Part shown: positions 1 to 11,713 of the stretch, one piece after another
Layout of the letters: every line of letters starts with the position of its first letter
How positions within the stretch are numbered: position 1 is the first letter of the stretch
From: a bacterium
GTDB lineage: Bacteria > Bacillota > Bacilli > Lactobacillales > Streptococcaceae
Direction of reading: 5' to 3'
Assembly: GCA_905221115.1 (NCBI GenBank)
Contig: CAJNBX010000018.1
Span: forward strand, 1-32,225
Length of the DNA: 32,225 bases
Made by a program: the position numbers and the translations under genes
The notes under the pieces: model-generated
Databases searched by the model: none
Told to the model about the DNA's origin: nothing
The model's input: only the letters and a program-made list of their open reading frames with translations

Positions 1-3804
<3,804 letters not shown>

Positions 3805-3850
3805 AAACCAGTCTAGAATTCCCACATTTTTCAGGACTCTAGACTGGTTT
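3805..3850 (-). terminator. Intrinsic terminator after the surface protease gene
   Basis: A perfect 13-bp inverted repeat (3805-3817 with 3838-3850) with a 20-base loop, 44 bases past the protease stop codon. Read leftward, the stem is followed by TTTTATT. The plus-strand side is also T-rich, so it could act in both directions. It separates the protease transcript from nanA. Confidence 0.8.
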
Positions 3851-3893
3851 ATTTTATATGAACATAAAAGTTCAAAGAACAACTGAAGAAAAA

Positions 3894-6800
3894 TTAACTG
3901 TCTTTTCGTTTATAAGTAATCATTACTCCAAGGATCGTTCCCACAAAACCAAATAAGATTGTTAGTAATGAAGAAGTCTCACCTGTATTTGGTAACATAG
4001 TTTGTTCATCGTTACCTACTGTCTTATCTAATTGATTAAATCCTGAGCTCTCATTTGTAGATAACAGTTTAGGTGATAGAGAAAGTTCCTCATCCTTTTT
4101 AGCTTCTATAGGTTTTTTAAATGGTGGATTGTCGATAGAGAATCGGAAAGTCATCGCATAAATACTAGAATTGCTAATCTCAAAAATAATCTTTCCATCT
4201 TTTTGTTCGAATTCAATAGTGTATAGGTTTCCTTCTGGATCTACAGCATAAACATTCTCAACAGACTGATCCATAGCAAAAGTAACTAGGACTTTTCCGT
4301 TAGGCTGAACAGTTCTAGCAGCTGTATCCTTCAATTGAATATCAAATGCTTTATAGTTTAATGAACTTAGATCACTAACTTGAACTTCTTGAATTTGAAC
4401 ACCTATCACATTTTCCAATACTTCTTCTGAAGCTTGAATTTGCACACTTCCTGCTTCATTTTTGAAAATACGTTGGGAACTAGCAATTCTTGTGATAACT
4501 TGTTTCATTATTACTTCATTCTTACTATCTCTATTGTTATCATGCATAAGACTTGCTACCACATTCATCCCACCCGTAAGGTCATGTCGTTCAACTGTTG
4601 GGGCCGATTCTTCTACTACTGTTGATAGTATTCCTGTATACTCTGGCATTTCTAATATATGAGATTCACCTCCGTTCACTCCGTCTGCGAAATCTGGAAG
4701 GTAATGGATCTCAGCATCCGCACCATGGACCCCACCTGTAAAGTCTAGCTTATCTACTATAGGAGCTGGAGAATCACCTAATATAAATAGGAAGCCTCTG
4801 TACTCTGGAACTTCTGCAACAAGTGAGTCGCCTCCATTCACTCCGCCTGTGAAGTCTGAAATGTGATGAACCTCAGCATCTGCACCATTGACCCCGCCTC
4901 TAAACTCTGGCTTATCTACTATAGGAGCTGGAGAATCACCTAATGTAAATAGGAAGCCTCTGTACTCTGGAACTTCTGCAACAAGTGAGTCGCCTCCATT
5001 CACTCCGCCTGTGAAGTCTGAAATGTGATGAACCTCAGCATCTGCACCATTGACCCCGCCTCTAAACTCTGGCTTATCTACTGTAGGAGCTGGAGAATCA
5101 CCTAATGTAAATAGGAAATCTCTGTACTCTGGAACTTCTGCAACAAGTGAGTCGCCTCCATTCACTCCGCCTGTAAAATCATGTTTTTCAACTGTTGGAA
5201 CTGTTTCTTCTACTACTGTTGGTAGTGTTCCTGTATACTCTGGAACTTCTGTAACAAGTGAGTCGCCTCCATTCACTCCGCCTGTGAAGTCTGAAATGTG
5301 ATGAACCTCAGCATCTGCACCATTCACGCCACCTGTAAACTCTGGCTTAGCGACTGTAGGAGCTGGAGAATCTCCTAATGTGGATATAATACCGCTGTAC
5401 TCTGGAACTTCTGTAACAAGTGAGTCGCCCCCATTCACGCCACCTGTAAACTCTGGCTTAGCGACTGTAGGAGCTGGAGAATCTCCTAATGTGGAGAGAA
5501 CACCGCTATACTCTGGAACTTCTGCAACAAGTGAGTCGCCTCCGTTAACTCCACCTTTAAACTCTGGCTTAGCGACTGTAGGAGCTGCAAAGTCACCAGA
5601 TGTACCTAAAATACCAGAATCTTCTTTTCCACTATCTTTTTTTGGATCTAATTTCCCAGCTAAATCCTTATCCGAATCCTTCTTAGAAGGTTCCACTTCT
5701 TTATCTTCCACATAGACAGGATCTTTTGGTTGACCCTCAATATAAGAACGAACCCAATCCAGCTGCTCTTTTGATAAAACCAAACCACCACTACGGCTTC
5801 CTACAACACCATTTTGGTGAACTCCAATTAAAGCACCTTTATCATTATAAAGACCACCACCAGACGCTCCAGGTTTCGTACCTCCGTAGCTAATTCCCTC
5901 TATTCCAGAACCGAAGTCTGTAGTTCCTACTACTTTGCTATCTAAAACTGGACTTAGCTTGTTATCTGGAAAACCATAGACCGAAACTGAATCCACCTCT
6001 GCAACTTTCGAAGATTGTTTTACAACCTCTACAGGAGTTGATCCTTTTACCTCTTCTTTTAATCGAACCAAAGCTAAGTCATTTTTAAAGCCAAATACTG
6101 AATCTTTTTTATTCCAATAAACAATATCATCATCTGAAAAATTCACAGACAACCCATTCGGTAAAGTTGCTTTATACACTGTATTGGTACGACCAGATTT
6201 AGTAATTACTTCAGAACCTTTAACTGTTAAAAAATTATGAGCGACTGTTAACACCAAATTGGGTGCAATTAAAGTACCTGACCCCGACCCATCTGGCGTT
6301 TGAATGTGCGTTGTAGCATAGAAATTTTCTGAGCCATTCGGAGCTTGTAACACCTCTTTACTAGGTACAGGTAAGTTCGATTTACCACTCAAATCGACTT
6401 TACCAACTTCAGTTCTTGCAAAATCCGAAGAAGACGTAGATGGAGGAGTTGCCGAATCTACTACCGCTCTTATAATTGTATCTCCTAAAGCTAACTTACT
6501 GACATAGTCATCAGACCAAGTAGTATCACTTGCTAGTTTGTTAATTGGCACTCCGTTATAAGATACCACTTTAGCTGTTGGGGAAGTTGCTATTAACTGT
6601 TTGAAGTCTGGATTTTGTCTTAAATGAAAATTCAAGCCACTTCCAACAGGACCTTCCTGAACAACCTTATCTGAAATCAAACGAGTTCCTTTAGTATCTT
6701 CCACTCGAAGTAGAACACGACCTTTTTCTTCACCTTTTACTAAAGTAGCTCGACCTTTTTCATCAAAACTATACAAAGCACCGTCAATCTCAGACTCTAC

Positions 6801-7793
6801 ATCTTTTAAAGCTATATGATTTTCATCATAGTAGTAACGGTTTGCACCATCTATATACCAACCCTTTATACCATATTTATCAATCATAGAACGAATCCAA
6901 GCTCTGTGCTTTTCCGTAAAGATAGTACCACCACCAATACGCTCACTCTCAGGAGCGTTTGAAGTATTTGTTCCGTGCTGGTGGATACCGACTACCTCTC
7001 CCTTATCATTAAACAAAGGAGCACCTGAAAAACCTCCTAAAGCTGAGGAATGGTAAGTGACTGCACCACTCTCTTTATTGATACTGCTCACAGTTGTTGA
7101 GACTGAATAAGACTTACCGTCTTTCAAGCGAGCTTTATTTTCTTTACTTAAATTTGGAGTAGAAAAATCATTGGGATATCCGACCATAGTGATTTTATCA
7201 CCAGTAGAAACCGCTTTATCACTCAACTCTCTTGGAGAGTCTTCTCCCCCTGTCATAGCTTCTACAGGCTTTTTAGTTACCACTACTACTAAATCATTGC
7301 TATAATCTTTCCCAAAATCTTTTCCGTTATACAAATGAATAGAGTCTTTTTCAAGAGTTTCCGATACACCAGAAGTAGGTACTTTATTACTCTTCTCTGT
7401 TTCTGAGTTCATCACAACATAACTACGAGCAGACTCCCCACCACGCAAGACCGCAGACTTATCCTCTTGGTTTTTATCATAGTAGTTATGAGCTACTGTT
7501 ACCATCACATTCGGCGCTACAAAGACACCGCTACCTGATGCGGTTTGTTTTCCACTCGTTCCACTGTCATAAGTTGTGTAAGTCATAGCAACACCTTCTG
7601 CAGATTTACTATGAACGTCCACATCGTGAATATCGCTACCGCCTTGAATGACATCAGCAGAAACAACCCCACCACCAATAACTGGTAACTCTGGTGTAGC
7701 TAAGCCAATCACCGCTGATAGTGTCAAACAACCAACCAAACCATAAGCTTTGGATTTACGAAATTTCCCTAAACCCTTTAAACATACAAACAT
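3894..7793 (-). CDS. LPXTG-anchored surface protein with two trypsin-like serine protease domains and NanA-type repeats
   Basis: A 1299-residue secreted, wall-anchored predicted protease. The signal peptide (residues 1-46) has a basic FRKSKAYG segment and likely cleavage after VVSA. Protease domain 1 (about 65-305) shows His102 (TVAHN), Asp167 (SNDL) and Ser256 (GGFSGAP). A GW/YYYD-type repeat-like segment follows (about 308-352). Protease domain 2 (about 485-690) shows His519 (TVAHN), Asp572 (KNDL) and Ser644 (PGASGGG). Both triads look complete, of the V8/glutamyl-endopeptidase-like S1B kind. Residues 726-1075 are 37- and 17/18-residue repeats closely related to the NanA stalk. A folded C-terminal domain (about 1095-1222) precedes LPNTG (1267-1271), a hydrophobic segment and a basic tail. 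The substrate is unknown; host glycoproteins are an inference from the neighbours nanA and the esterase. AGGT lies upstream of the ATG. Confidence 0.85.
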   Translation of the reverse strand: MFVCLKGLGKFRKSKAYGLVGCLTLSAVIGLATPELPVIGGGVVSADVIQGGSDIHDVDVHSKSAEGVAMTYTTYDSGTSGKQTASGSGVFVAPNVMVTVAHNYYDKNQEDKSAVLRGGESARSYVVMNSETEKSNKVPTSGVSETLEKDSIHLYNGKDFGKDYSNDLVVVVTKKPVEAMTGGEDSPRELSDKAVSTGDKITMVGYPNDFSTPNLSKENKARLKDGKSYSVSTTVSSINKESGAVTYHSSALGGFSGAPLFNDKGEVVGIHQHGTNTSNAPESERIGGGTIFTEKHRAWIRSMIDKYGIKGWYIDGANRYYYDENHIALKDVESEIDGALYSFDEKGRATLVKGEEKGRVLLRVEDTKGTRLISDKVVQEGPVGSGLNFHLRQNPDFKQLIATSPTAKVVSYNGVPINKLASDTTWSDDYVSKLALGDTIIRAVVDSATPPSTSSSDFARTEVGKVDLSGKSNLPVPSKEVLQAPNGSENFYATTHIQTPDGSGSGTLIAPNLVLTVAHNFLTVKGSEVITKSGRTNTVYKATLPNGLSVNFSDDDIVYWNKKDSVFGFKNDLALVRLKEEVKGSTPVEVVKQSSKVAEVDSVSVYGFPDNKLSPVLDSKVVGTTDFGSGIEGISYGGTKPGASGGGLYNDKGALIGVHQNGVVGSRSGGLVLSKEQLDWVRSYIEGQPKDPVYVEDKEVEPSKKDSDKDLAGKLDPKKDSGKEDSGILGTSGDFAAPTVAKPEFKGGVNGGDSLVAEVPEYSGVLSTLGDSPAPTVAKPEFTGGVNGGDSLVTEVPEYSGIISTLGDSPAPTVAKPEFTGGVNGADAEVHHISDFTGGVNGGDSLVTEVPEYTGTLPTVVEETVPTVEKHDFTGGVNGGDSLVAEVPEYRDFLFTLGDSPAPTVDKPEFRGGVNGADAEVHHISDFTGGVNGGDSLVAEVPEYRGFLFTLGDSPAPIVDKPEFRGGVNGADAEVHHISDFTGGVNGGDSLVAEVPEYRGFLFILGDSPAPIVDKLDFTGGVHGADAEIHYLPDFADGVNGGESHILEMPEYTGILSTVVEESAPTVERHDLTGGMNVVASLMHDNNRDSKNEVIMKQVITRIASSQRIFKNEAGSVQIQASEEVLENVIGVQIQEVQVSDLSSLNYKAFDIQLKDTAARTVQPNGKVLVTFAMDQSVENVYAVDPEGNLYTIEFEQKDGKIIFEISNSSIYAMTFRFSIDNPPFKKPIEAKKDEELSLSPKLLSTNESSGFNQLDKTVGNDEQTMLPNTGETSSLLTILFGFVGTILGVMITYKRKDS
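4565..5595 (-). repeat. Mosaic stalk repeats in the protease gene (111-bp and about 51-54-bp modules)
   Basis: Two module types alternate: a 37-residue unit ([16 protein letters not shown] core followed by LGDSPAP) and a short unit (GGVNGADAEVHHISD). Together they form a 54-residue, 162-bp super-repeat. Copies starting near 4847 and 5009 are almost identical in DNA, and a third copy of the short module begins near 5280. A variant unit with a VVEE motif instead of LGDSP appears near 5160-5260 and again at the downstream end (about 4565-4640). Confidence 0.9.
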
Positions 7794-8064
7794 ACATTAC
7801 CTCACTTTAACTTTCAAAGTTAATTTATCCAAGTAAATTCTAAAAAATAAAATATTACAGTTTCCATTAGCATAACACTCTCTACTTTGATTCTTACAAT
7901 AAAAATAGACATAGACTCTTTTGCTACTTTACAAATGCTATTTAAGTGCTGTATCTCCAAGAATATAGTTTTTTTATAAGATATTATCCTAATCAGAAAA
8001 CCATGTTATACATAAACTTATATATAAATGTTCATTTGTAGCGAAACTGTATATTTTCTTATAA

Positions 8065-8094
8065 ATTATAACACATTTTACAGACGCTTTCCAA
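8065..8094 (-). promoter_or_regulatory. Protease promoter with overlapping cre-like site
   Basis: Read leftward: TTGGAA (8089-8094), an 18-base spacer, then TGT-TATAAT (8065-8073), an extended -10 with a perfect hexamer. The -35 overlaps TGGAAAGCGTCTGTA (about 8079-8093), which has an AAAGCG core similar to CcpA cre sites but with about three mismatches. Transcription would start near 8058, giving a long untranslated leader. Confidence 0.65.
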
Positions 8095-8166
8095 TGTCTT
8101 GAAAGAGCTTATACCAAACTAGATAGCAAAATGAATTGTTTTACACCAAGGTCAAGAAAAAAACTC

Positions 8167-8279
8167 ATACTCAATAAAAATCAAAAAGCAAACTAGAAAG
8201 CTAGCCGCGGGCTGCTCAAGACACTGTTTTGAGCTTGCAGATAAAGCTGACGTGGTTTGAAGAGATTTTCGAAGAGTAT
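8167..8279. repeat. BOX element (A and C type ends, no B)
   Basis: Begins with TACTCAATAAAAATCAAAAAG, continues through a CTAGCCGCGGGCTGCTCAAG-like block and a TGTTTTGAGC segment, and ends with TTTTCGAAGAGTAT. These are the boxC and boxA hallmarks, in inverse order, of the BOX repeats known from S. pneumoniae and relatives. It lies between the protease promoter and the esterase terminator and is about 113 bp long. Confidence 0.9.
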
Positions 8280-8328
8280 GAATTTCAAAGTATATATGAA
8301 CTAGAATATTTGCTGACTAGACTCTATA

Positions 8329-8353
8329 CAAAAAGAGAGCTACTAGGCTCTCT
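8329..8353 (-). terminator. Terminator of the acetyl esterase gene
   Basis: Leftward transcript: AGAGAGC/GCTCTCT stem (8334-8340 with 8347-8353), 6-base loop, then a run of T. It begins 6 bases after the esterase stop codon. Confidence 0.8.
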
Positions 8354-8359
8354 CATTCA

Positions 8360-9340
8360 TCACTTCACATATTTAAAAGGAATCTCACTACCACAAAGCC
8401 AGTTGTAGACTTGGTCATTGACAAAGACATTCATGGCTTCGTGGGCGTACTCAGGCATGATGCGATAGGCCTTATCGCAAGTGAGACGGTTGTAAATTGC
8501 AAACTGGGTAATAGGATAGCAAACATCATCGTCCAAGCCCGTAATCATCTTGACCTCACCCTTGATACGATGAGCAAGATTTTTCACATCGATATAGGCA
8601 AGGGTCGCCATGATTTCCTCCTCAGTTTCATGGAAGGGATCATGGAACTTGAAATAACGGAAAAGTTCGTCGTAAGCCTCGCTAGTATTACCAATCTCAA
8701 GCACTCGTCTGAAATCAGACAAGAAAGGATAAATAGCAACTGTTTTCTGAATTCTAGGATTGAGTGCTGCTGCAACCAAAGCTAAAGCCCCTCCTTGTGA
8801 GGCACCATAGCTAGAAAGACGCTTCTCATCCACTTGAGGTAGACTGGCCATAATCTCAACCAACTGGTAAATATCCAGATAAACATCCTTATAAAAGAGA
8901 TGCTCCCGACCTTCTACAGCACCACGGATAATATGCCCCTTAACCGTATTTCCTAAAGGAGAACGCAAACCGTCCTGCGAATATCCTGACTGGCCCCTCA
9001 CATCCATGGAAACAACACCGTAACCAGCCACAGTGAAGCCCAGCATATCTGTCCAATCCCAACCACGACCCATATAGCCATGGAAATGGAAGATTATTGG
9101 CACTTTCTCCTCACTCTTTGGAAGAACGACGCGTGCATAGACCTTGCCTTCATTGGTTCCTTCAAAAGTTAACTCATAGCACTTGACCTGAGGAATGTGG
9201 AAATCTCTTTCCTCCAACTGGTAGACTGGAAGGGTTGAAACTTTTTTCACTTCCTCATCCCAGAAAGCATCAAAGTCCTCTGGAACCTCATCTCTTCCTA
9301 GATAAGTCTTAATTTCTTCTAGCAAAGCTGGATTTTTCAT
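8360..9340 (-). CDS. axe1: Acetyl xylan esterase / cephalosporin-C deacetylase (CE7 family)
   Basis: A cytoplasmic alpha/beta hydrolase of carbohydrate esterase family 7, which removes acetyl groups from sugars and other small esters. It has 326 residues, the usual length for the family. Seen: the RGQ motif (115-117) of the oxyanion region, the nucleophile elbow GASQGG (Ser181), an acid residue in GLDDDV (Asp270 or 271) and the catalytic His in YAHE (His300). I start at the ATG at 9340 because AAAGGAG lies upstream; the frame stays open 21 codons further but without a ribosome site. The transcript is monocistronic, with its own promoter and terminator. Next to sialidase it may deacetylate sugars freed from host glycans (for example O-acetylated sialic acid); that role is inference. 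Confidence 0.9.
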   Translation of the reverse strand: MKNPALLEEIKTYLGRDEVPEDFDAFWDEEVKKVSTLPVYQLEERDFHIPQVKCYELTFEGTNEGKVYARVVLPKSEEKVPIIFHFHGYMGRGWDWTDMLGFTVAGYGVVSMDVRGQSGYSQDGLRSPLGNTVKGHIIRGAVEGREHLFYKDVYLDIYQLVEIMASLPQVDEKRLSSYGASQGGALALVAAALNPRIQKTVAIYPFLSDFRRVLEIGNTSEAYDELFRYFKFHDPFHETEEEIMATLAYIDVKNLAHRIKGEVKMITGLDDDVCYPITQFAIYNRLTCDKAYRIMPEYAHEAMNVFVNDQVYNWLCGSEIPFKYVK

Positions 9341-9358
9341 AATATACTCCTTTTGTTT

Positions 9359-9403
9359 TGTAATCGCTATCACAACTGTAGCATATCTAAGAAAGCAATG
9401 CAA
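9359..9403 (-). promoter_or_regulatory. Esterase promoter with good cre site
   Basis: Leftward: TTGCAT (9398-9403), a 17-base spacer, TACAGT (9375-9380) preceded by TGC. Immediately downstream, TGATAGCGATTACA (9359-9372 on the minus strand) matches the CcpA cre consensus with about two mismatches and lies just past the likely transcription start, a classic roadblock position. Confidence 0.55.
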
Positions 9404-9463
9404 GAAAGAAGGTAAATAGAAAATGAATTTAGATTTTTTTCTTCAAACCTACTGACTGAAAGT

Positions 9464-9590
9464 CTAATAAATTGAATCTAGAATAGTACCAATTAACTTC
9501 TAAAGTATTTTTAGAAATTAATGTGAATGCCCCAGTTGATTTGTCTACAGTTTATCTCGATATACTATAGTTTCAATGGATACTGAATAG
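9464..9590 (-). repeat. Left inverted copy of an uncharacterised 56-bp-period repeat
   Basis: The reverse complement of 9464-9519 aligns with 11606-11661 over its full 56 bases with no gap; I count 39 matches. The similarity appears to continue into 9520-9590, which resembles the sequence just left of 11550 (CAAAT...TTC...TAATTTCTA). The outer end reads ATTGAATCTAGAATAGTAC. Confidence 0.6.
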
Positions 9591-9621
9591 AGAATCACAC
9601 ACCAGAAAGCGAGGTAACATC

Positions 9622-10179
9622 ATAAAAGCAATCGGTACGCAAATATTACAGACAAACCGTTTAATCTTGAGAAGATTTGTGGAGAGTGATGCGGAAGCCA
9701 TGTTTCAAAATTGGGCTTCGTCTGCTGAGAATCTGACCTATGTTACTTGGAATCCCCATCCTGATGTTGAGGTCACTCGAAACTCAATTCGTAATTGGGT
9801 TGCTTCCTATGCCAATCCCAACTATTACAAATGAGCCATTTACCTCAAAGAAAACCCAGAGCAAGTGATAGGAGATATCAGCATCGTTGAGATGAATGAG
9901 GATTATTCCAGTTGTGAAATTGGCTATTTTTTAGGAAAAAACTATTGGAGTCGTGGTCTTATGACAGAGGCCTTAAAAGCTATCTTAGACTTCTGTTTTA
10001 CTCAAGCAGGTTTTCAAAAAGTCAAAGCACGATATACCAGTCTCAACCCAGCTTCAGGTCATGTTATGGATAAGACTGGAATGTCCTATCTAAAGACTGT
10101 TGCAAATGGCGTAGAGAGAAAAGGCTATATTGCGAACCTTATTTATTATCAGATAAGCGGAGAAGACAGAGAATCTTAA
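9622..10179 (+). pseudogene. GNAT-family N-acetyltransferase, broken (RimJ/RimL-like)
   Basis: One continuous 186-codon frame interrupted by a single TGA at 9832-9834, in a place where relatives have Trp (context YYK-stop-AIYLKENP). The expected start codon is ATA (9622), seven bases after GAGGT, instead of ATG. N-terminal part: TNRLILRRF and WNPHPDVE. C-terminal part: an acetyl-CoA-binding-like IGYFLGKNYWSRGLMTEAL segment, NPASGHVMDKTGM and a final Ile-Ala-Asn-Leu-Ile-Tyr-Tyr stretch, the usual order of RimJ/RimL-like acetyltransferases. Two lesions in an otherwise intact frame point to recent inactivation. A shorter product from the ATG at 9865 would lack the N-terminal lobe. The substrate is unknown. 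Confidence 0.85.
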
Positions 10180-10215
10180 AATTTATTGCTTATCCGCTGT
10201 TCTTATTTTTTATTT
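10156..10215 (+). terminator. Possible weak terminator after the acetyltransferase remnant
   Basis: AGCGGAGAA (10156-10164) can pair with TTATCCGCT (10190-10198) with one mismatch, followed by a T-rich run. The loop is long and the left arm lies in the coding frame, so this is tentative. Confidence 0.35.
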
Positions 10216-10259
10216 ACTATTTCATTTATCCTCTTTTTTCCGAATAAATAGATAGAACC

Positions 10260-10317
10260 ATTGAATCTAGTAAAATTAGATTTTAAAATATGGTATAATG
10301 AACGGAGAGAAAGTATG
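10260..10317 (+). promoter_or_regulatory. Extended -10 promoter and start of the Rpn nuclease gene
   Basis: TGG-TATAAT (10291-10299) is an extended -10 without a clear -35. GGAGAG precedes the ATG at 10315. The upstream ATTGAATCTAGTAAAAT (10260-10276) matches the outer end of the repeat at 9464-9519, so the promoter sits beside or within a repeat end. The leader is only about 10 nt long. Confidence 0.55.
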
Positions 10318-11244
10318 ACATTACGTCATCCGGGCATCAGCCCTACCAATGATTTGGTTGCTAAGAAAATCTTTAGCAATCCAGAAATCACTTGTCAATT
10401 TATTCGCGATATGCTGGACTTGCCAGCCAAAAATGTGACTATTTTGGAGGGAAGTAACATTCATGTCTTGCCTTCCGTACCATACTCAGCTCAGGATTTC
10501 TATACCAGTATAGACGTCTTGGCGGAGTTGGACAATGGCACCCAAGTTATCATTGAAATTCAGGTGCATCATCAGAATTTTTTCATTCATCGTTTGTGGG
10601 CTTATCTATGTAGTCAGGTCAATCAAAACCTCGAAAAAATTCGCCAACGTGAAGGTGACACTCACCAGAGTTACAAACACATCGCACCAGTATACGCTAT
10701 CGCAATCGTGGATAGCAACCACTTCTCAGATGACTTGGCTTTTCACAGCTTTAGTATGCGCGAGGAAACGACAGGTGAGGTTTTAACCATCACCAATAAT
10801 GGACAAGAACACCATCTGATTAAGATGGCATTCTTGGAACTCAAAAAATACAGAGAAACCAGCAAAGACGAGGTTCGCAAGCCGTGGTTGGAGTTTTTCG
10901 GGAATAAACCTTTTACCCAACAACCCGAGCGAGCCATCACTCAGGCAGATCAACTGCTAGACTACAAGAGCTGGTCCGAGGAGGACAGGAAAATGTTTAG
11001 TCAACTACGTATGCGCGAAGAACAAGCGTTATTGGCTCAGGATTATGCCTTGGAGACTGCTAGGGCGGAAGGGATTGAACAGGGATTGGAACGTGGTCTT
11101 GAGCGTGGGAAAGTTGAAGGAAGGGAAGAAGGGAAACTTTTTGCATTTCTGGATATGGTACGCCAACATGTTTTAACTTCCGAATTTGCAAGTGATCAAT
11201 TGGGTATGACTGTCGCTGAGTTTGAGGCGTTATTGAAAGATTAA
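10315..11244 (+). CDS. Rpn family recombination-promoting nuclease / putative transposase (PD-(D/E)XK)
   Basis: 309 residues from the ATG at 10315; a longer frame from a TTG at 10261 has no ribosome site. The N-terminal MTLRHPGISPTNDLVAKKIF is typical of this family. The nuclease core shows Asp67 in the SIDVLAEL strand and Glu81-x-Gln83 in the IIEIQVHHQ strand, followed by a helix HRLWAYLCSQ. The C-terminus has the charged ERG/EG-rich helix (EGIEQGLERGLERG) usual for the family. E. coli Rpn proteins are DNA endonucleases that raise RecA-independent recombination, and some are reported in phage defence; the role here is not known. A fragment of a second copy follows directly, and inverted repeats flank the segment. 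Confidence 0.85.
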   Translation: MTLRHPGISPTNDLVAKKIFSNPEITCQFIRDMLDLPAKNVTILEGSNIHVLPSVPYSAQDFYTSIDVLAELDNGTQVIIEIQVHHQNFFIHRLWAYLCSQVNQNLEKIRQREGDTHQSYKHIAPVYAIAIVDSNHFSDDLAFHSFSMREETTGEVLTITNNGQEHHLIKMAFLELKKYRETSKDEVRKPWLEFFGNKPFTQQPERAITQADQLLDYKSWSEEDRKMFSQLRMREEQALLAQDYALETARAEGIEQGLERGLERGKVEGREEGKLFAFLDMVRQHVLTSEFASDQLGMTVAEFEALLKD

Positions 11245-11245
11245 G

Positions 11246-11362
11246 ACAATCACAAATAATGGACAAGAAAACCACCTAGTCAAGATGGCGTTCTTGGAAT
11301 TAAAAAAATACAGAGAAACCAGAAAAGACAAGGTTCGCAAGCCGTGGTTGGAGCTTTTGTAA
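11246..11362 (+). pseudogene. Fragment of a second Rpn-family gene
   Basis: Starting one base after the stop codon of the intact gene, 38 codons plus TAA encode a stretch (TITNNGQENHLVKMAFLEL ... VRKPWLELL) matching the middle of the intact Rpn protein (TITNNGQEHHLIKMAFLEL ... VRKPWLEFF). DNA similarity is high, for example in the tract ending CGCAAGCCGTGGTTGGAG. Both ends of the second copy are missing. Confidence 0.9.
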
Positions 11363-11377
11363 ATCATTTAATCAATG

Positions 11378-11416
11378 ACAGATTTTTCCGTAATAGATGG
11401 AAGAATCTGTTTTTTT
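11378..11416 (+). terminator. Terminator after the Rpn gene and its fragment
   Basis: ACAGATTTTTCC (11378-11389) pairs with GGAAGAATCTGT (11399-11410; one mismatch) and is followed by six T. A good rho-independent terminator for rightward transcription. Confidence 0.85.
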
Positions 11417-11449
11417 AGTTATGCTAGATGTGGGCTCTGAAATAGTAAG

Positions 11450-11661
11450 ATATAGTGTATTGAAATAAGATATGAACAAAGAAATTAGGAAAGTCAAATT
11501 ATAGTTAAATGAAATAAAAACTGAACAAATTGATTGCGGAATTCAAGCTAATTTCTAGCAATGTTTTAGAAAACTCGGTGGACTATTTCGGATTCAATCT
11601 ACTATAATTTCTAGAAATTTTTTAGAATCCGCAGTGTGCTATTTTAGATTCAATAAATTGT
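11450..11661 (+). repeat. Tandem degenerate 56-bp repeat array (right copy)
   Basis: Two full units, 11550-11605 and 11606-11661, both begin AATTTCTAG and carry GATTCAAT 41 bases later; I count 42 of 56 identical positions. A more degenerate unit (about 11494-11549, ending GGAATTCAAGCT) and possibly another before it extend the array left. The right outer end, read inward, is ATTGAATCTAAAATAGCAC, nearly the same as the left copy at 9464. I do not recognise the family; it may be an eroded RUP-like or IS-derived element. Confidence 0.55.
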
Positions 11662-11673
11662 GCTTTTAGAAAC

Positions 11674-11696
11674 AAAAAAAGAGCATTTCGCTCTTT
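11674..11696 (-). terminator. Leftward terminator of a small transcript
   Basis: AAAGAGC (11678-11684) pairs with GCTCTTT (11690-11696) with a 5-base loop; read leftward it is followed by seven T. No annotated gene ends here, so it marks a short minus-strand transcript starting upstream. Confidence 0.75.
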
Positions 11697-11713
11697 CTTC
11701 CTTCTCTTCAATC

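Larger units (their letters stand above)
7794..8359. other. Intergenic region between the protease and esterase genes
   Basis: A 566-bp gap without a convincing gene. From right to left it holds the esterase terminator (8329-8353), a BOX element (8167-8279), the protease promoter with a cre-like core (8065-8094) and an AT-rich leader of about 265 nt before the protease start. I found no tRNA or riboswitch-like structure, and no other gene in the leader. Confidence 0.6.

Noticed and set aside
4434..5715. Several plus-strand repeat-rich frames opposite the protease stalk
   Set aside because: Antisense shadows of the in-frame repeats on the minus strand.
9832..9834. In-frame TGA as selenocysteine or programmed readthrough
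   Set aside because: The frame also has lost its ATG, no hairpin of the needed kind follows, and relatives have Trp there; inactivation is simpler.
10261..10314. TTG start for the Rpn gene
   Set aside because: It would lie upstream of the -10 box, has no ribosome site, and the family N-terminus begins at the ATG at 10315.
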